NCBI GenBank assembly: GCA_031081675.1
Contig: JAVHLZ010000016.1
Coordinates: 1-56,737 of the forward strand
DNA: 56,737 nucleotides
Source: Armatimonadota bacterium
GTDB taxonomy: Bacteria > Sysuimicrobiota > Sysuimicrobiia > Sysuimicrobiales > Kaftiobacteriaceae
Direction: 5' to 3'
Below are positions 42,131 to 49,859 of the stretch, in pieces. The notes below the pieces were generated by a model. It was given only the letters and a program-made list of their open reading frames with translations, was not told the origin of the DNA and made no database searches. The translations under genes were made by a program, and so were the position numbers. Each line of letters begins with the position of its first letter. The stretch's first letter is position 1.

Positions 42131-43768
42131 GTGATCGGGGTGGCGGTCCCCCGGCTGGTCCTGGTCTTCTTCGTCTACGGCCTGGCCTTCTTCGCCATGG
42201 GCCTGGCCATCGCCCTGGAGGCCCGCCGATCCAGCGAGCTGCGCCTGGCCCGCAGCCTGGGCTACCTGGCCGCTTTCGGCCTCCTGCACGCCGGGGTGGA
42301 GTGGATCGACATGTGGCTGCTGCTGCCCCTGACCCTGTCACCGGCCACCGTCACGGCCCTGCGGATGGGCCGCCTGTCGCTGTTCGCGGCCGGCACCCTG
42401 CTCCTGGCCGCGTTCGGCACCTCCCTGATCGGCCACCTGGCTCCGCGGTACCGGTGGGTGCGGTGGATTCCCCCGCTCCTGTTCGCCTTCTGGCTGGGGT
42501 ACTGGGCCGTGGGCCCCCACGTGAACGTGCTGGCCGCCCCGGGGCGGTCCCCCTGGGGGCCGTCGTGCCTGCGCTGCCACGACGGCGTCGCCCTGCCCTC
42601 GCGGACCGAGGCGTGGGCACCGTCGGTGGCGGTGGCGGACATCTGGGCGCGGTACCTGATCTACCTGCCCGGCTCGCTGTTTGCGGCGGCCGGCCTCGCC
42701 CTGCAGGCGCGCCGGTTCGAGCAGGGAGGGTACGCCCGCATCGCCCGGGACTGCCGGTGGATGGCCGGGGCGTTCGTCGCCAACGGGGCCGTGGCCGGGC
42801 TGATCGTCCCCCCCGCCGCGTTTCCGCCCGCCTCGTGGCTGAACTACGACCGCTTCCTCTCGGTGGTGGGGGTTCCGCCCCAGGTCTTCCGCGCCGCGCT
42901 GGCGGGCGTCATTGCCTTCTTCGGGGTACGGGTGCTGCGGGTGTTCGACCTGGAGTACGCGCGCCGGCTGGCCGAGGCTCAGGAGGGCCGCCTGCGGGCC
43001 CAGGCCGAGGCGCTGGAGATCGCCCGGAAGGCGGCCGCCGACGCCGCCGCGTGGAGCCGGGAACTGGAAGCCAAGGTCAGGGAACGGACCGAGGAGTTGT
43101 TCGAGCAGGTCCGCCGCCTGGCCATCCTGGAAGAGAGGGACCGGCTGGCCCGGGAGCTCCACGACAGCCTGGGACAGGTCCTGGGGTTCGTCAACCTCAA
43201 GGCCAAGGTGGCCGAGGCCCTGATCGCGCGGGGGCGGGCCGCCGAGGCGGGCGAGGAACTGAGCCAGATGCGGACGGCGGTGCAGGAAGCGTACGAGGAG
43301 GTGCGCCAGGCGATCCTGAGCCTGCGCACGGCTCCGCAGCCCCGGGGGCTGGTGGCCGCCCTGCGGGAGTACGTGGAACGGATGCGGGAGCAGACCGGGC
43401 TGGACATCCGTCTGGAGGCCCCCGGGGAGATCCGCCTCTCCCCGGCCGCCGAGACCCAGGTGATCCGCATCGTGCAGGAGGCCCTCACCAACGTCCGCAA
43501 GCACGCCCGGGCCACCCGGGTATGGGTGCGGTTTGCCCGGGAGGGGACGGGCACCCTGGTCACGGTGAGCGACGACGGCCAGGGGTTCGATCTGGCGCAG
43601 GTCCAGAGCGCCCCGGGAGCGCGCTTCGGCCTGGTGACCATGCGCGAGCGGGCCGAGAGCGTGGGCGGCACGCTGACGGTGGACACGGCGCCGGGCCGGG
43701 GGACCACGGTGCGGGTGTTCATCCCGGGAGGGGAGACCGATGGAACGCATTCGGGTTCTGGTGGCTGA
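42131..43768 (+). CDS. Membrane histidine kinase with a heme-c motif (NarL-type partner)
   Basis: 545 residues. About seven hydrophobic segments up to residue 270, with CLRCH (residues 146-150) in a loop between them: a c-type heme site in the sensor region. Then a coiled coil, a HisKA_3 box (RDRLARELHDSLGQVLGF, phospho-His about 340) and HATPase_c (NVRKHARATRVW; DDGQGFDL; FGLVTMRERAESVGG). Overlaps its response regulator by 29 bp. Probably reads heme redox state or ligand (O2, NO). The start is fixed by the promoter rather than by an SD. Confidence 0.88.
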   Translation: MIGVAVPRLVLVFFVYGLAFFAMGLAIALEARRSSELRLARSLGYLAAFGLLHAGVEWIDMWLLLPLTLSPATVTALRMGRLSLFAAGTLLLAAFGTSLIGHLAPRYRWVRWIPPLLFAFWLGYWAVGPHVNVLAAPGRSPWGPSCLRCHDGVALPSRTEAWAPSVAVADIWARYLIYLPGSLFAAAGLALQARRFEQGGYARIARDCRWMAGAFVANGAVAGLIVPPAAFPPASWLNYDRFLSVVGVPPQVFRAALAGVIAFFGVRVLRVFDLEYARRLAEAQEGRLRAQAEALEIARKAAADAAAWSRELEAKVRERTEELFEQVRRLAILEERDRLARELHDSLGQVLGFVNLKAKVAEALIARGRAAEAGEELSQMRTAVQEAYEEVRQAILSLRTAPQPRGLVAALREYVERMREQTGLDIRLEAPGEIRLSPAAETQVIRIVQEALTNVRKHARATRVWVRFAREGTGTLVTVSDDGQGFDLAQVQSAPGARFGLVTMRERAESVGGTLTVDTAPGRGTTVRVFIPGGETDGTHSGSGG

Positions 43769-44402
43769 CGACCACGCCCTGTTCCGCCGGGGCGTCACGG
43801 CCCTGCTGGCCGGGCGGGAGGACATGGAGGTGGTGGGGGAGGCAGCCGACGGGGAGGAGGCCATCGAGCGCGCCCGGGAACTGATGCCCGACGTCATCCT
43901 CATGGACATCAAGATGCCGGGCGTGGATGGGCTGGCCGCCACCCGCCGGATCAAGGCCGAGATGCCCTACGTGAAGATCCTCATGCTGACGGTCTCCGAG
44001 ACCGACGAGGACCTGTTTGAGGCCATCAAGGCCGGGGCGTCGGGGTACCTGCTGAAGAACGTCGATCCCGAGTACCTGGTGGCCTGCCTGCGGCAGGCCC
44101 AGCGGGGAGAAGTCCCCATCGCCCCCACCATGGCCAGCAAGATCCTGCGGGAACTGGCCGCTCCCCCCGAGCCGGCCCCGCCGCTCACGGCGCGGGAGCG
44201 ACAGGTGCTGGAGCTGCTGGCCGCCGGCAAGTCCAACAAGGAGATCGCCCTGGACCTGAAGATCTCCGAAAACACCGTCAAGAACCACCTGCGCAACATC
44301 CTGGAAAAGCTCCACCTGCAGAACCGGGTTCAGGCGGCCCTGTACGCCGTCCGCATGGGCCTGGTGCCCCCTCCCGGCGAGCCCCCCCAGCCGTCCTCCT
44401 AG
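43740..44402 (+). CDS. NarL/FixJ-family response regulator
   Basis: 220 residues. Receiver with acidic DD in VLVADDHALFRRG, phospho-Asp in VILMDIKMPGVDG and Lys in YLLKNVDPEY; C-terminal LuxR-type HTH (LTARERQVLELLAAGKSNKEIALDLKISENTVKNHLRNILEKL, seen in segments). ATG 43740 overlaps the kinase 3' end, so the pair is translationally coupled. Transcriptional regulator; target sites unknown. Confidence 0.95.
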   Translation: MERIRVLVADDHALFRRGVTALLAGREDMEVVGEAADGEEAIERARELMPDVILMDIKMPGVDGLAATRRIKAEMPYVKILMLTVSETDEDLFEAIKAGASGYLLKNVDPEYLVACLRQAQRGEVPIAPTMASKILRELAAPPEPAPPLTARERQVLELLAAGKSNKEIALDLKISENTVKNHLRNILEKLHLQNRVQAALYAVRMGLVPPPGEPPQPSS

Positions 44403-44540
44403 TCCGTCCGGGCGGGGCCGCCTGACCACCCCTGGCGGCGCGCCCCGGTCCGCAGCCTGATCTGCGGGCGCTGGAGAGGAGGGGCCCGCGCCCATCCAGG
44501 CGTGGGACACGGGGGCGCCCGACGGGTCTGCGCCCGCCCC

Positions 44541-44556
44541 GTCCCGGAGGCGGGAC
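44541..44556 (+). terminator. Short hairpin after the kinase-regulator pair
   Basis: GTCCCG-GAGG-CGGGAC in the 244-bp gap 44403-44646; 6-bp stem, no U-tract. The rest of the gap holds only the next promoter. Confidence 0.35.
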
Positions 44557-44583
44557 GTTCCCCGCCCACACTGACGCTCTCAA

Positions 44584-44629
44584 ATCACCCCGTCACTCGA
44601 TAGGCCAAAGACGCCGGCGGCCGTACGGT
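44584..44629 (+). promoter_or_regulatory. Dyad-class promoter of the gene at 44647
   Basis: ATC (44584-44586), N12, GAT (44599-44601), then AG and 20 bp, TACGGT (44624-44629). The CGG arms are degenerate but the geometry is exact. Confidence 0.6.
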
Positions 44630-44646
44630 CGAGGTGGAGGTGGGCC

Positions 44647-45009
44647 GTGCGGCCGCGGGTGTTCATCTGGTACAGCCATCCCCTGTTTGCCAGCGCCATC
44701 GAGTCGCTGCTGCACCGGCAGGGGATGGAGTGTGCCGGGGCGGCCTCCCACCCCGAGCAGGTCCTCCCGGCCATTGCCCGGACGCGGCCAGACGTGGTGG
44801 TGGCCGACCCGGTGGTGGAGCGGGAGCACGCGCACGCCGTGGCCGAGCTCATCCGCACCTGCGAGCCGATCCGGGTGCTGGTCCTGGATCCGCTGGACGA
44901 TGTGATGCGCATCTACGACAGCCGCGGGTGCGGCGCGACGCGCCTGGATGCAGTGGTCCGGGCGATTGAGGAAGCCGCGGGGCGGGCGGCGTCGTCCGCC
45001 TCGGGATGA
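44647..45009 (+). CDS. Receiver-like domain protein, degenerate
   Basis: 120 residues. RVFIWYSHPLFASAIESLLHRQGM has the receiver start but lacks the acidic pair (Tyr-Ser instead), while DVVVADPVVEREHAHAV keeps an Asp at the phosphoacceptor position. No output domain. Resembles a pseudo-receiver that interacts with kinases without normal phosphotransfer. GTG 44647 follows GGTGGAGGTGGGCC. Starts a run with two tiny membrane proteins. Confidence 0.65.
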   Translation: MRPRVFIWYSHPLFASAIESLLHRQGMECAGAASHPEQVLPAIARTRPDVVVADPVVEREHAHAVAELIRTCEPIRVLVLDPLDDVMRIYDSRGCGATRLDAVVRAIEEAAGRAASSASG

Positions 45010-45023
45010 AAGGGGGGAGAACG

Positions 45024-45266
45024 GTGCACCCGGTGGGCATTGCCCTGGCGTTCCTGGTGTTCTGGTCGCTGGTGGCCGCCGGCGCCTTCCTGTGCACGGC
45101 GTGCCTGCGGCGGCTGGTGCGCTGGCAGCAGGCCCTGGCGGGAAGCGGCCGGGTGGCTCTGACCGAGGGTGTGGGAGTTGTCCTGCACCTGGTGGGTCTG
45201 GCCACCGGGGCGACCCTGGTGGCCGCCGGCCTGTACGCCACCTACGTGGTGCTGATGGCCCGGTAG
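45024..45266 (+). CDS. Small two-helix membrane protein
   Basis: 80 residues, unrecognised. Helix 1 about 5-27 (VGIALAFLVFWSLVAAGAFL), then an Arg-rich loop with CTAC, and helix 2 about 52-75. GTG 45024 lies well placed after AAAGGGGGGAGAACG; ATG 45006, 18 bp earlier, is an alternative. Between a pseudo-receiver and a tiny membrane peptide, upstream of cytochrome genes; may be a subunit or assembly factor of that respiratory module. Confidence 0.6.
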   Translation: MHPVGIALAFLVFWSLVAAGAFLCTACLRRLVRWQQALAGSGRVALTEGVGVVLHLVGLATGATLVAAGLYATYVVLMAR

Positions 45267-45360
45267 ATCGCCCCGGAGGCGCCGGGCGACCGGGGGCGGT
45301 CCCCCGGCCTCGACGCCGCCTCGATGACGGCCGGGCCAGCCCTCAGGGGAGGTGAGCACT

Positions 45361-45471
45361 GTGGAGGAACGCAACCCCACGCTGGAGATCGTCGCCACGC
45401 TGGCCGTGGTTCTGGCCACGGCGTTTGTGGCTACATTCCTGGTTTCCCTGATCAATACCGTCTGCCGCTAG
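45361..45471 (+). CDS. 36-residue single-helix membrane peptide
   Basis: GTG 45361 behind GGGGAGGTGAGCACT encodes EERNPTLEIVATLAVVL followed by ATAFVATFLVSLINTVCR: a short acidic N-terminus and one transmembrane helix. A perfect SD, correct codon use and a compact stop make it a likely real gene. Size and position recall the small subunits of respiratory complexes. No family name can be given. Confidence 0.6.
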   Translation: MEERNPTLEIVATLAVVLATAFVATFLVSLINTVCR

Positions 45472-45600
45472 GATCTCCGCAGCCGCCAGGCGATCCCGGG
45501 GACTCACGAGGCTCTGACCGCGCGGCGGACAGGCACTGCCACACACCCGCTGGAGTGCGCGAGACCTCCTCCCCATTCTAGGTCTGCGGGCGGACCCCGG

Positions 45601-45646
45601 ATCCAGTAACCGCCCGATGGCTCTCCCCTGCGATGCCCCCTATGGT
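45601..45646 (+). promoter_or_regulatory. Dyad-class promoter of the 7-heme cytochrome
   Basis: ATC (45601-45603), N12, GAT within CCGATGG (45614-45620), 20 bp, TATGGT (45641-45646). It overlaps the apparent longer reading of the cytochrome ORF and so fixes the start downstream (45662). Confidence 0.7.
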
Positions 45647-45661
45647 GGAAGGGGATCACGG

Positions 45662-46555
45662 GTGAGTGACGCGCGCTGGGTTCCGCTCGCGGTGGCGGTG
45701 GTCCTGGCGGCCGCCGGGCCAGTTTTCTCCCAGGATGCGGACGTCTGCCTGAGCTGCCACGGGGCCGAGGGGCTGGTCCTGACGCTGCCCGGCGGGGAGA
45801 CCCTGCCTGCGACCGTCGATCGCGCGGTCGTCGACCGCTCGGTGCACGGAGGCCTGGGATGCGCGTCGTGCCACCCTGCCCAGACCTCCTATCCCCACCC
45901 GCCGGTGACCGCCCGCACCCGCCGGGACTTCACCGCCCGGGCCGCTCAGGTGTGCGCCACCTGCCACCCTGACCCCGCCGGCCAGTTCGACAGCAGCGTC
46001 CACGGCCGCGCCCAGGTCCTGGGCCTGGCCGACGCGCCGACCTGCGTCTCCTGCCACGGAGCTCACGAGGTGGTCCGGGCGCGGACCCCCGAGTTCCGGA
46101 ACAACACGCCGCAGCTGTGCGGCAGCTGCCACGCCCGTCCGGAGATCATGGCCAAGTACGGCCTGCGGGCGGTGTACGAAACCTACATCAGCGAGTTCCA
46201 CGGGGTGACCACCACCCTGTACCGGATCACCACGCCGGTGAGTCCCTCTCCGGCCGCCACCTGCTACGACTGCCACGGGGTGCACGACATCCGGGCAGCC
46301 GACGACCCTGCCTCCCGGGTGCACCCGTCCAACATCCTGGCCACCTGCCGGACCTGCCACCCGCAGGCCGGCCAGTACTTCGCCACCGCCTGGACCGAGC
46401 ACCGGGCCCCGGGACCTGACGCGGCTCCCCTGGTCTACTACGTGCAGCTGTTTTACCGGGTCCTTATTCCGTCGGTGGTGGGGTTCCTGACGGTGCTCAC
46501 GGTGCTGGACCTCGGCCGGTGGGCGGGCGACCAGCTGCGGAGGAACCGCCGATGA
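45662..46555 (+). CDS. 7-heme c-type cytochrome with C-terminal anchor
   Basis: 297 residues: signal peptide (residues about 1-24, WVPLAVAVVLAAAGPVFSQ), seven CxxCH motifs (CLSCH, CASCH, CATCH, CVSCH, CGSCH, CYDCH, CRTCH), and a transmembrane helix near the C-terminus (IPSVVGFLTVLTVLDLG). GTG 45662 follows GGAAGGGG and lies 16 bp after the -10. Its stop overlaps the cytochrome b start (ATGA), so the two form a membrane quinol:cytochrome module. Confidence 0.9.
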   Translation: MSDARWVPLAVAVVLAAAGPVFSQDADVCLSCHGAEGLVLTLPGGETLPATVDRAVVDRSVHGGLGCASCHPAQTSYPHPPVTARTRRDFTARAAQVCATCHPDPAGQFDSSVHGRAQVLGLADAPTCVSCHGAHEVVRARTPEFRNNTPQLCGSCHARPEIMAKYGLRAVYETYISEFHGVTTTLYRITTPVSPSPAATCYDCHGVHDIRAADDPASRVHPSNILATCRTCHPQAGQYFATAWTEHRAPGPDAAPLVYYVQLFYRVLIPSVVGFLTVLTVLDLGRWAGDQLRRNRR

Positions 46556-47283
46556 GCGCCGGGGGTCGACCGGAGGTGGAGCGGTTCACCCTGGCCCAGC
46601 GGGTCGAGCACTTCGTGCTGATCATCACCTTCAACGTGCTGGCCTTCACGGGCCTGCCCCAGAAGTACTTCTGGACTCCCTGGGCCCAGGCCATCATCCG
46701 CGCCCTGGGCGGGATCGAGCGGACCCGGCTGATCCACCGGACGTTCGCCGTGGTGCTCATCCTGGAAGGCCTGTACCACCTGGGGGCCGTGCTGCGGGCG
46801 CGGCGGGCCGGCCGGGAGCGGGGACCGGCGGGCATGGGCGTGACGTTCCAGGATGTCCGAAACGTGGTCGCCGATATCGCCTATCTGCTGGGCCTGCGGG
46901 CCGAGCGGCCGGCCTTTGACCGGTACGACTATCGCCAGAAGTTCGAGTACTGGGCCGTGGTGTGGGGCACGGTGATCATGGCCACCACCGGCCTGATCAT
47001 GTGGTTCCCCGAGGTCATCACCCGGTGGGTGCCGGGGGTGGTGGTGCCGGCCGCCCGGGTGGCCCACGGGGGCGAGGCCCTGCTGGCGGTCCTGGCGGTC
47101 ATCCTCTGGCACTTCTACAACGCGCACTTCCGCCCCGAGGTCTTCCCCATGGACCCCGCCATGTGGACTGGCCGCATCGACCTGGAACGCCTGCGGCGGG
47201 AGCACCGGGCTGAGTACGAGCGCCTGGTGGAGCAGGGGGTGCGTCCCTCCGGGCCGCCCGACTCCTCAGGCGGCGCCGGTTGA
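46552..47283 (+). CDS. Di-heme cytochrome b subunit (FdnI/cytochrome b561-like)
   Basis: 243 residues, four to five transmembrane helices with conserved His: QRVEHFVLIITFNVLAFTG, RLIHRTFAVVLILEGLYHLG, YWAVVWGTVIMATTGLIMWF and VAHGGEALLAVLAVILWHFYNAHF. This is the pattern of formate-dehydrogenase gamma-like and related b-type quinone reactors. It probably exchanges electrons between quinone and the linked 7-heme cytochrome. ATG 46552 overlaps the previous stop. Convergent with the response regulator gene, 4 bp between stops. Confidence 0.88.
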   Translation: MSAGGRPEVERFTLAQRVEHFVLIITFNVLAFTGLPQKYFWTPWAQAIIRALGGIERTRLIHRTFAVVLILEGLYHLGAVLRARRAGRERGPAGMGVTFQDVRNVVADIAYLLGLRAERPAFDRYDYRQKFEYWAVVWGTVIMATTGLIMWFPEVITRWVPGVVVPAARVAHGGEALLAVLAVILWHFYNAHFRPEVFPMDPAMWTGRIDLERLRREHRAEYERLVEQGVRPSGPPDSSGGAG

Positions 47284-47287
47284 CGCC

Positions 47288-47965
47288 CTAGCCCGGGGGG
47301 GTCGGGGACGGCCCCTCGGGCTCCACAAGTCCCTTGCGGACGGCGTAGGCGATCAGCTGGGCGGGGCGGTGCAGGTCCAATTTTTCCATGATCCGCTGGC
47401 GGTACGCCTGCACCGTCTTCACCGACAGATGGAGCAGCCGGCCGATCTCGGCGCTGGTGTAGCCTTCGGCGACCAGTTTGAGGATCTCCCGCTCCCGCGG
47501 GGTGAGGGTCTCGTAGGCTCCGGCGTCCTCGCCGCTTTCGACCCGGCGGAGGTAGTCGGTGACCAGCGCCGTGGCCATGGAGGGGTACAGGTACGTTTCC
47601 CCCCGGGCGGCGGCCTCGATGGCCTCCACCAGCTCGGCCGGACGGGCTTTCTTCAGCACGTACCCGCACGCCCCGGCCCGCAGCATCTGGAAGAAGTACT
47701 CCTCGTTCTCGTGGACGGTCAGGCCCAGGACCGCCACATCGGGAAACTCCTCCTTGATCCTCCGGGTGGCCTCCACCCCGCCCATCCGCGGCATGGCCAC
47801 GTCCATCAGGACCACGTCGGGGCGCAGCGTCCGGACCAGGTCCAGGGCGGCCAGGCCGTCCTCGGCCTCACCCACCACTTCCACGGCGGGGGAGGACTGC
47901 AGCAGGGACCGGATGCCGGCCCGGACCAGGGTGTGGTCATCCACGATGAGCACGCGCAGCGGCAC
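47288..47965 (-). CDS. NarL/FixJ-family response regulator
   Basis: 225 residues. Receiver (LIVDDHTLVRAG; phospho-Asp in VVLMDVAMPRMGG; YVLKKARP) and LuxR-type HTH (LTPREREILKLVAEGYTSAEIGRLLHLSVKTVQAYRQRI in pieces). GTG 47965 overlaps the kinase gene by 29 bp, the same overlap as in the other kinase-regulator pair. Last gene of the five-gene HybA/NrfD operon. Confidence 0.95.
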   Translation of the reverse strand: MPLRVLIVDDHTLVRAGIRSLLQSSPAVEVVGEAEDGLAALDLVRTLRPDVVLMDVAMPRMGGVEATRRIKEEFPDVAVLGLTVHENEEYFFQMLRAGACGYVLKKARPAELVEAIEAAARGETYLYPSMATALVTDYLRRVESGEDAGAYETLTPREREILKLVAEGYTSAEIGRLLHLSVKTVQAYRQRIMEKLDLHRPAQLIAYAVRKGLVEPEGPSPTPPG

Positions 47966-49856
47966 GGGCGTCCTCCTCCGCCGGCGGGGGCGGGACCGGG
48001 ATGTCCGCGCGCACCACGGTCCCTCCTCCCGGCCGGGAGTCGATGCTCAGCGTTCCCCCCACCAGGGCCACGCGCTCCTGCATGCCCAGCAGTCCCAGCC
48101 GGCGCCGGCTGGGGTCGGCCAGGGAGGCGGCCACGTCGAACCCGACCCCGTCGTCGTGTATCTCCAGCCGCACCGCCGTCCCGGTGAACTCCAGGGACAC
48201 GGCCGCGTGCCGGGCGCGGCTGTGCCGGGCGATGTTGGTGATGGCCTCCTGGGCGATGCGGAAGACCGTGGTTTCCACCTCGCGGGGCAGCCGCCGGGCT
48301 CCGAATCCGGTGGCGTGGATGTGCACCTGCACCCCGGCGGGCTCCAGGAGGTTCCTGGCGTAGTACCTCACCGCCGGGATCAGGCCCAGGTCATCCAGCA
48401 GGGTCGGGCGCAGGGCGAAGATGATCTTGCGCACGTCCTCCAGGGTCTGCTCCACCACCGACCGGATCCCCGCCAGGGCACCCCGGGTTTCCTGATGTTC
48501 CGGCAGGGCCTCCTCGGCGGCGTGGATCCGCATCATGAGGCTGGTGAGCGACTGGCTCACCTCGTCGTGCAGTTCCCGGGCGATGCGGGAGCGCTCCTCC
48601 TCGTGGGCCCGGAGCAGGCGGGCCACCAGCTCCCGACGCAACTGGTCCTGGGCGCGGACCTGGGCGAACAGGCTCACGTTGTCCATGGCGACCGCCAGCT
48701 GGGTGGCCACCGTCTGGAGCAGGAGGACATCCGACGCCTGGAAGGGCCGCGGGTCGCGGCGGACGACGACCATCGCTCCCAGCTCCCGGTCGCGAGTCCG
48801 CAGGGGGATTGTCACCGTGGCCCCCAGGCCCCGGATCCCCGGAAGGGCGGCAGGCGGCCCGCTCCCGGTGGCGGCCCGGGCCAGGGCGGTGCCCCACGGG
48901 TCGACGAGATCCGTGGCCCCGGCGCCGGCGACGGGGACTGCCGCCTCTCCCTCCCACCCGTAAATCCGACAGGCGTCGGCACCCACGGCATCGCGCATGG
49001 CCTCGGCGGCCTCGGCCAGCGCCGACTGAAGGTCCTCGGCGGCGGTGAGGGCCCGGCTGAAGACCGTCAGGGTGGACAGCCGCCGGGTCAGGTCGGCGAC
49101 CTGCGCGTGCAGGCTGGAGGTGGACTGCTCGATGCGGGCGCTCATGTCGTTGAACGCGGCGGCCAGCAACCCCAGCTCGTCCGCGGACTGGACCGACGCC
49201 CGGGCGGTGAAGTTTCCGCGGGTGACCTCCCGCACGGCCGCGACGATGGTGGACAGGGGCTCCAGGACGAACCGGCCCAGCAGGACGCTGAGGGTCCCCA
49301 GGGCGAGCAGGAAGGTGAATCCCACCAGGCCCGCGAGCATCCGGGCGGTGGACCGCAGGTGCTCGGCCACCTGCCCGGTTCCCAGGGTCACGCCGATGGC
49401 TCCCAGGATCGGGCGGCCCGCCGGGTGGCAGGCGTGGCACTCGCGGCGGTTGGGGATGGGGACCAGCACCAGCAGCTCGCCGGCGGCCGGGTACTCCGCG
49501 GTCGCCGGCCGGCCCGTGGCGATCACCTGAGCCAGCAGCGCCGACGGCCGCGGGGCCCCGACCTCGCCGGTGTGGGAGGACGCCCAGATGCGTCCTCCGG
49601 GCGAGAAGACGGTCACCCGGTGCACCACTGGCACTTCCTCGATGTGCCGGATGATCTGCTTGGTTTCGTCGGGGTTGTTGTTGATCATGGTGGTCATCAG
49701 GCTGTGCAGCACGGTCCCCGCCACCGTCTGGGCCATGACCTCGAACTGGCGCAGGGCGGCCCGGCGCTGAAACACCACCAGGGCGTAAATGGAAAACCCC
49801 CCGACCACCACAACGAGGGTAACAATCCACAGGGTGATCTTCAGGTGGAGCCGCAG
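47937..49856 (-). CDS. Sensor histidine kinase with periplasmic heme-c motif; probable CTG start
   Basis: About 639 residues. N-terminal helix (LHLKITLWIVTLVVVVGGF), periplasmic sensor with ECHACHPAGRP (CxxCH near 139-143), second helix, HAMP, GAF-like region (about 270-420), HisKA_3 (RIARELHDEVSQSLTSLMMR) and HATPase_c. The first canonical start, GTG 49811, would cut the first helix in half. CTG 49856 directly after the nrfD TAG, with GGGGGG before it, restores the helix and is preferred. Likely senses periplasmic redox or a heme ligand. Confidence 0.85.
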   Translation of the reverse strand: MRLHLKITLWIVTLVVVVGGFSIYALVVFQRRAALRQFEVMAQTVAGTVLHSLMTTMINNNPDETKQIIRHIEEVPVVHRVTVFSPGGRIWASSHTGEVGAPRPSALLAQVIATGRPATAEYPAAGELLVLVPIPNRRECHACHPAGRPILGAIGVTLGTGQVAEHLRSTARMLAGLVGFTFLLALGTLSVLLGRFVLEPLSTIVAAVREVTRGNFTARASVQSADELGLLAAAFNDMSARIEQSTSSLHAQVADLTRRLSTLTVFSRALTAAEDLQSALAEAAEAMRDAVGADACRIYGWEGEAAVPVAGAGATDLVDPWGTALARAATGSGPPAALPGIRGLGATVTIPLRTRDRELGAMVVVRRDPRPFQASDVLLLQTVATQLAVAMDNVSLFAQVRAQDQLRRELVARLLRAHEEERSRIARELHDEVSQSLTSLMMRIHAAEEALPEHQETRGALAGIRSVVEQTLEDVRKIIFALRPTLLDDLGLIPAVRYYARNLLEPAGVQVHIHATGFGARRLPREVETTVFRIAQEAITNIARHSRARHAAVSLEFTGTAVRLEIHDDGVGFDVAASLADPSRRRLGLLGMQERVALVGGTLSIDSRPGGGTVVRADIPVPPPPAEEDARAAARAHRG

Positions 49857-49859
49857 CGG

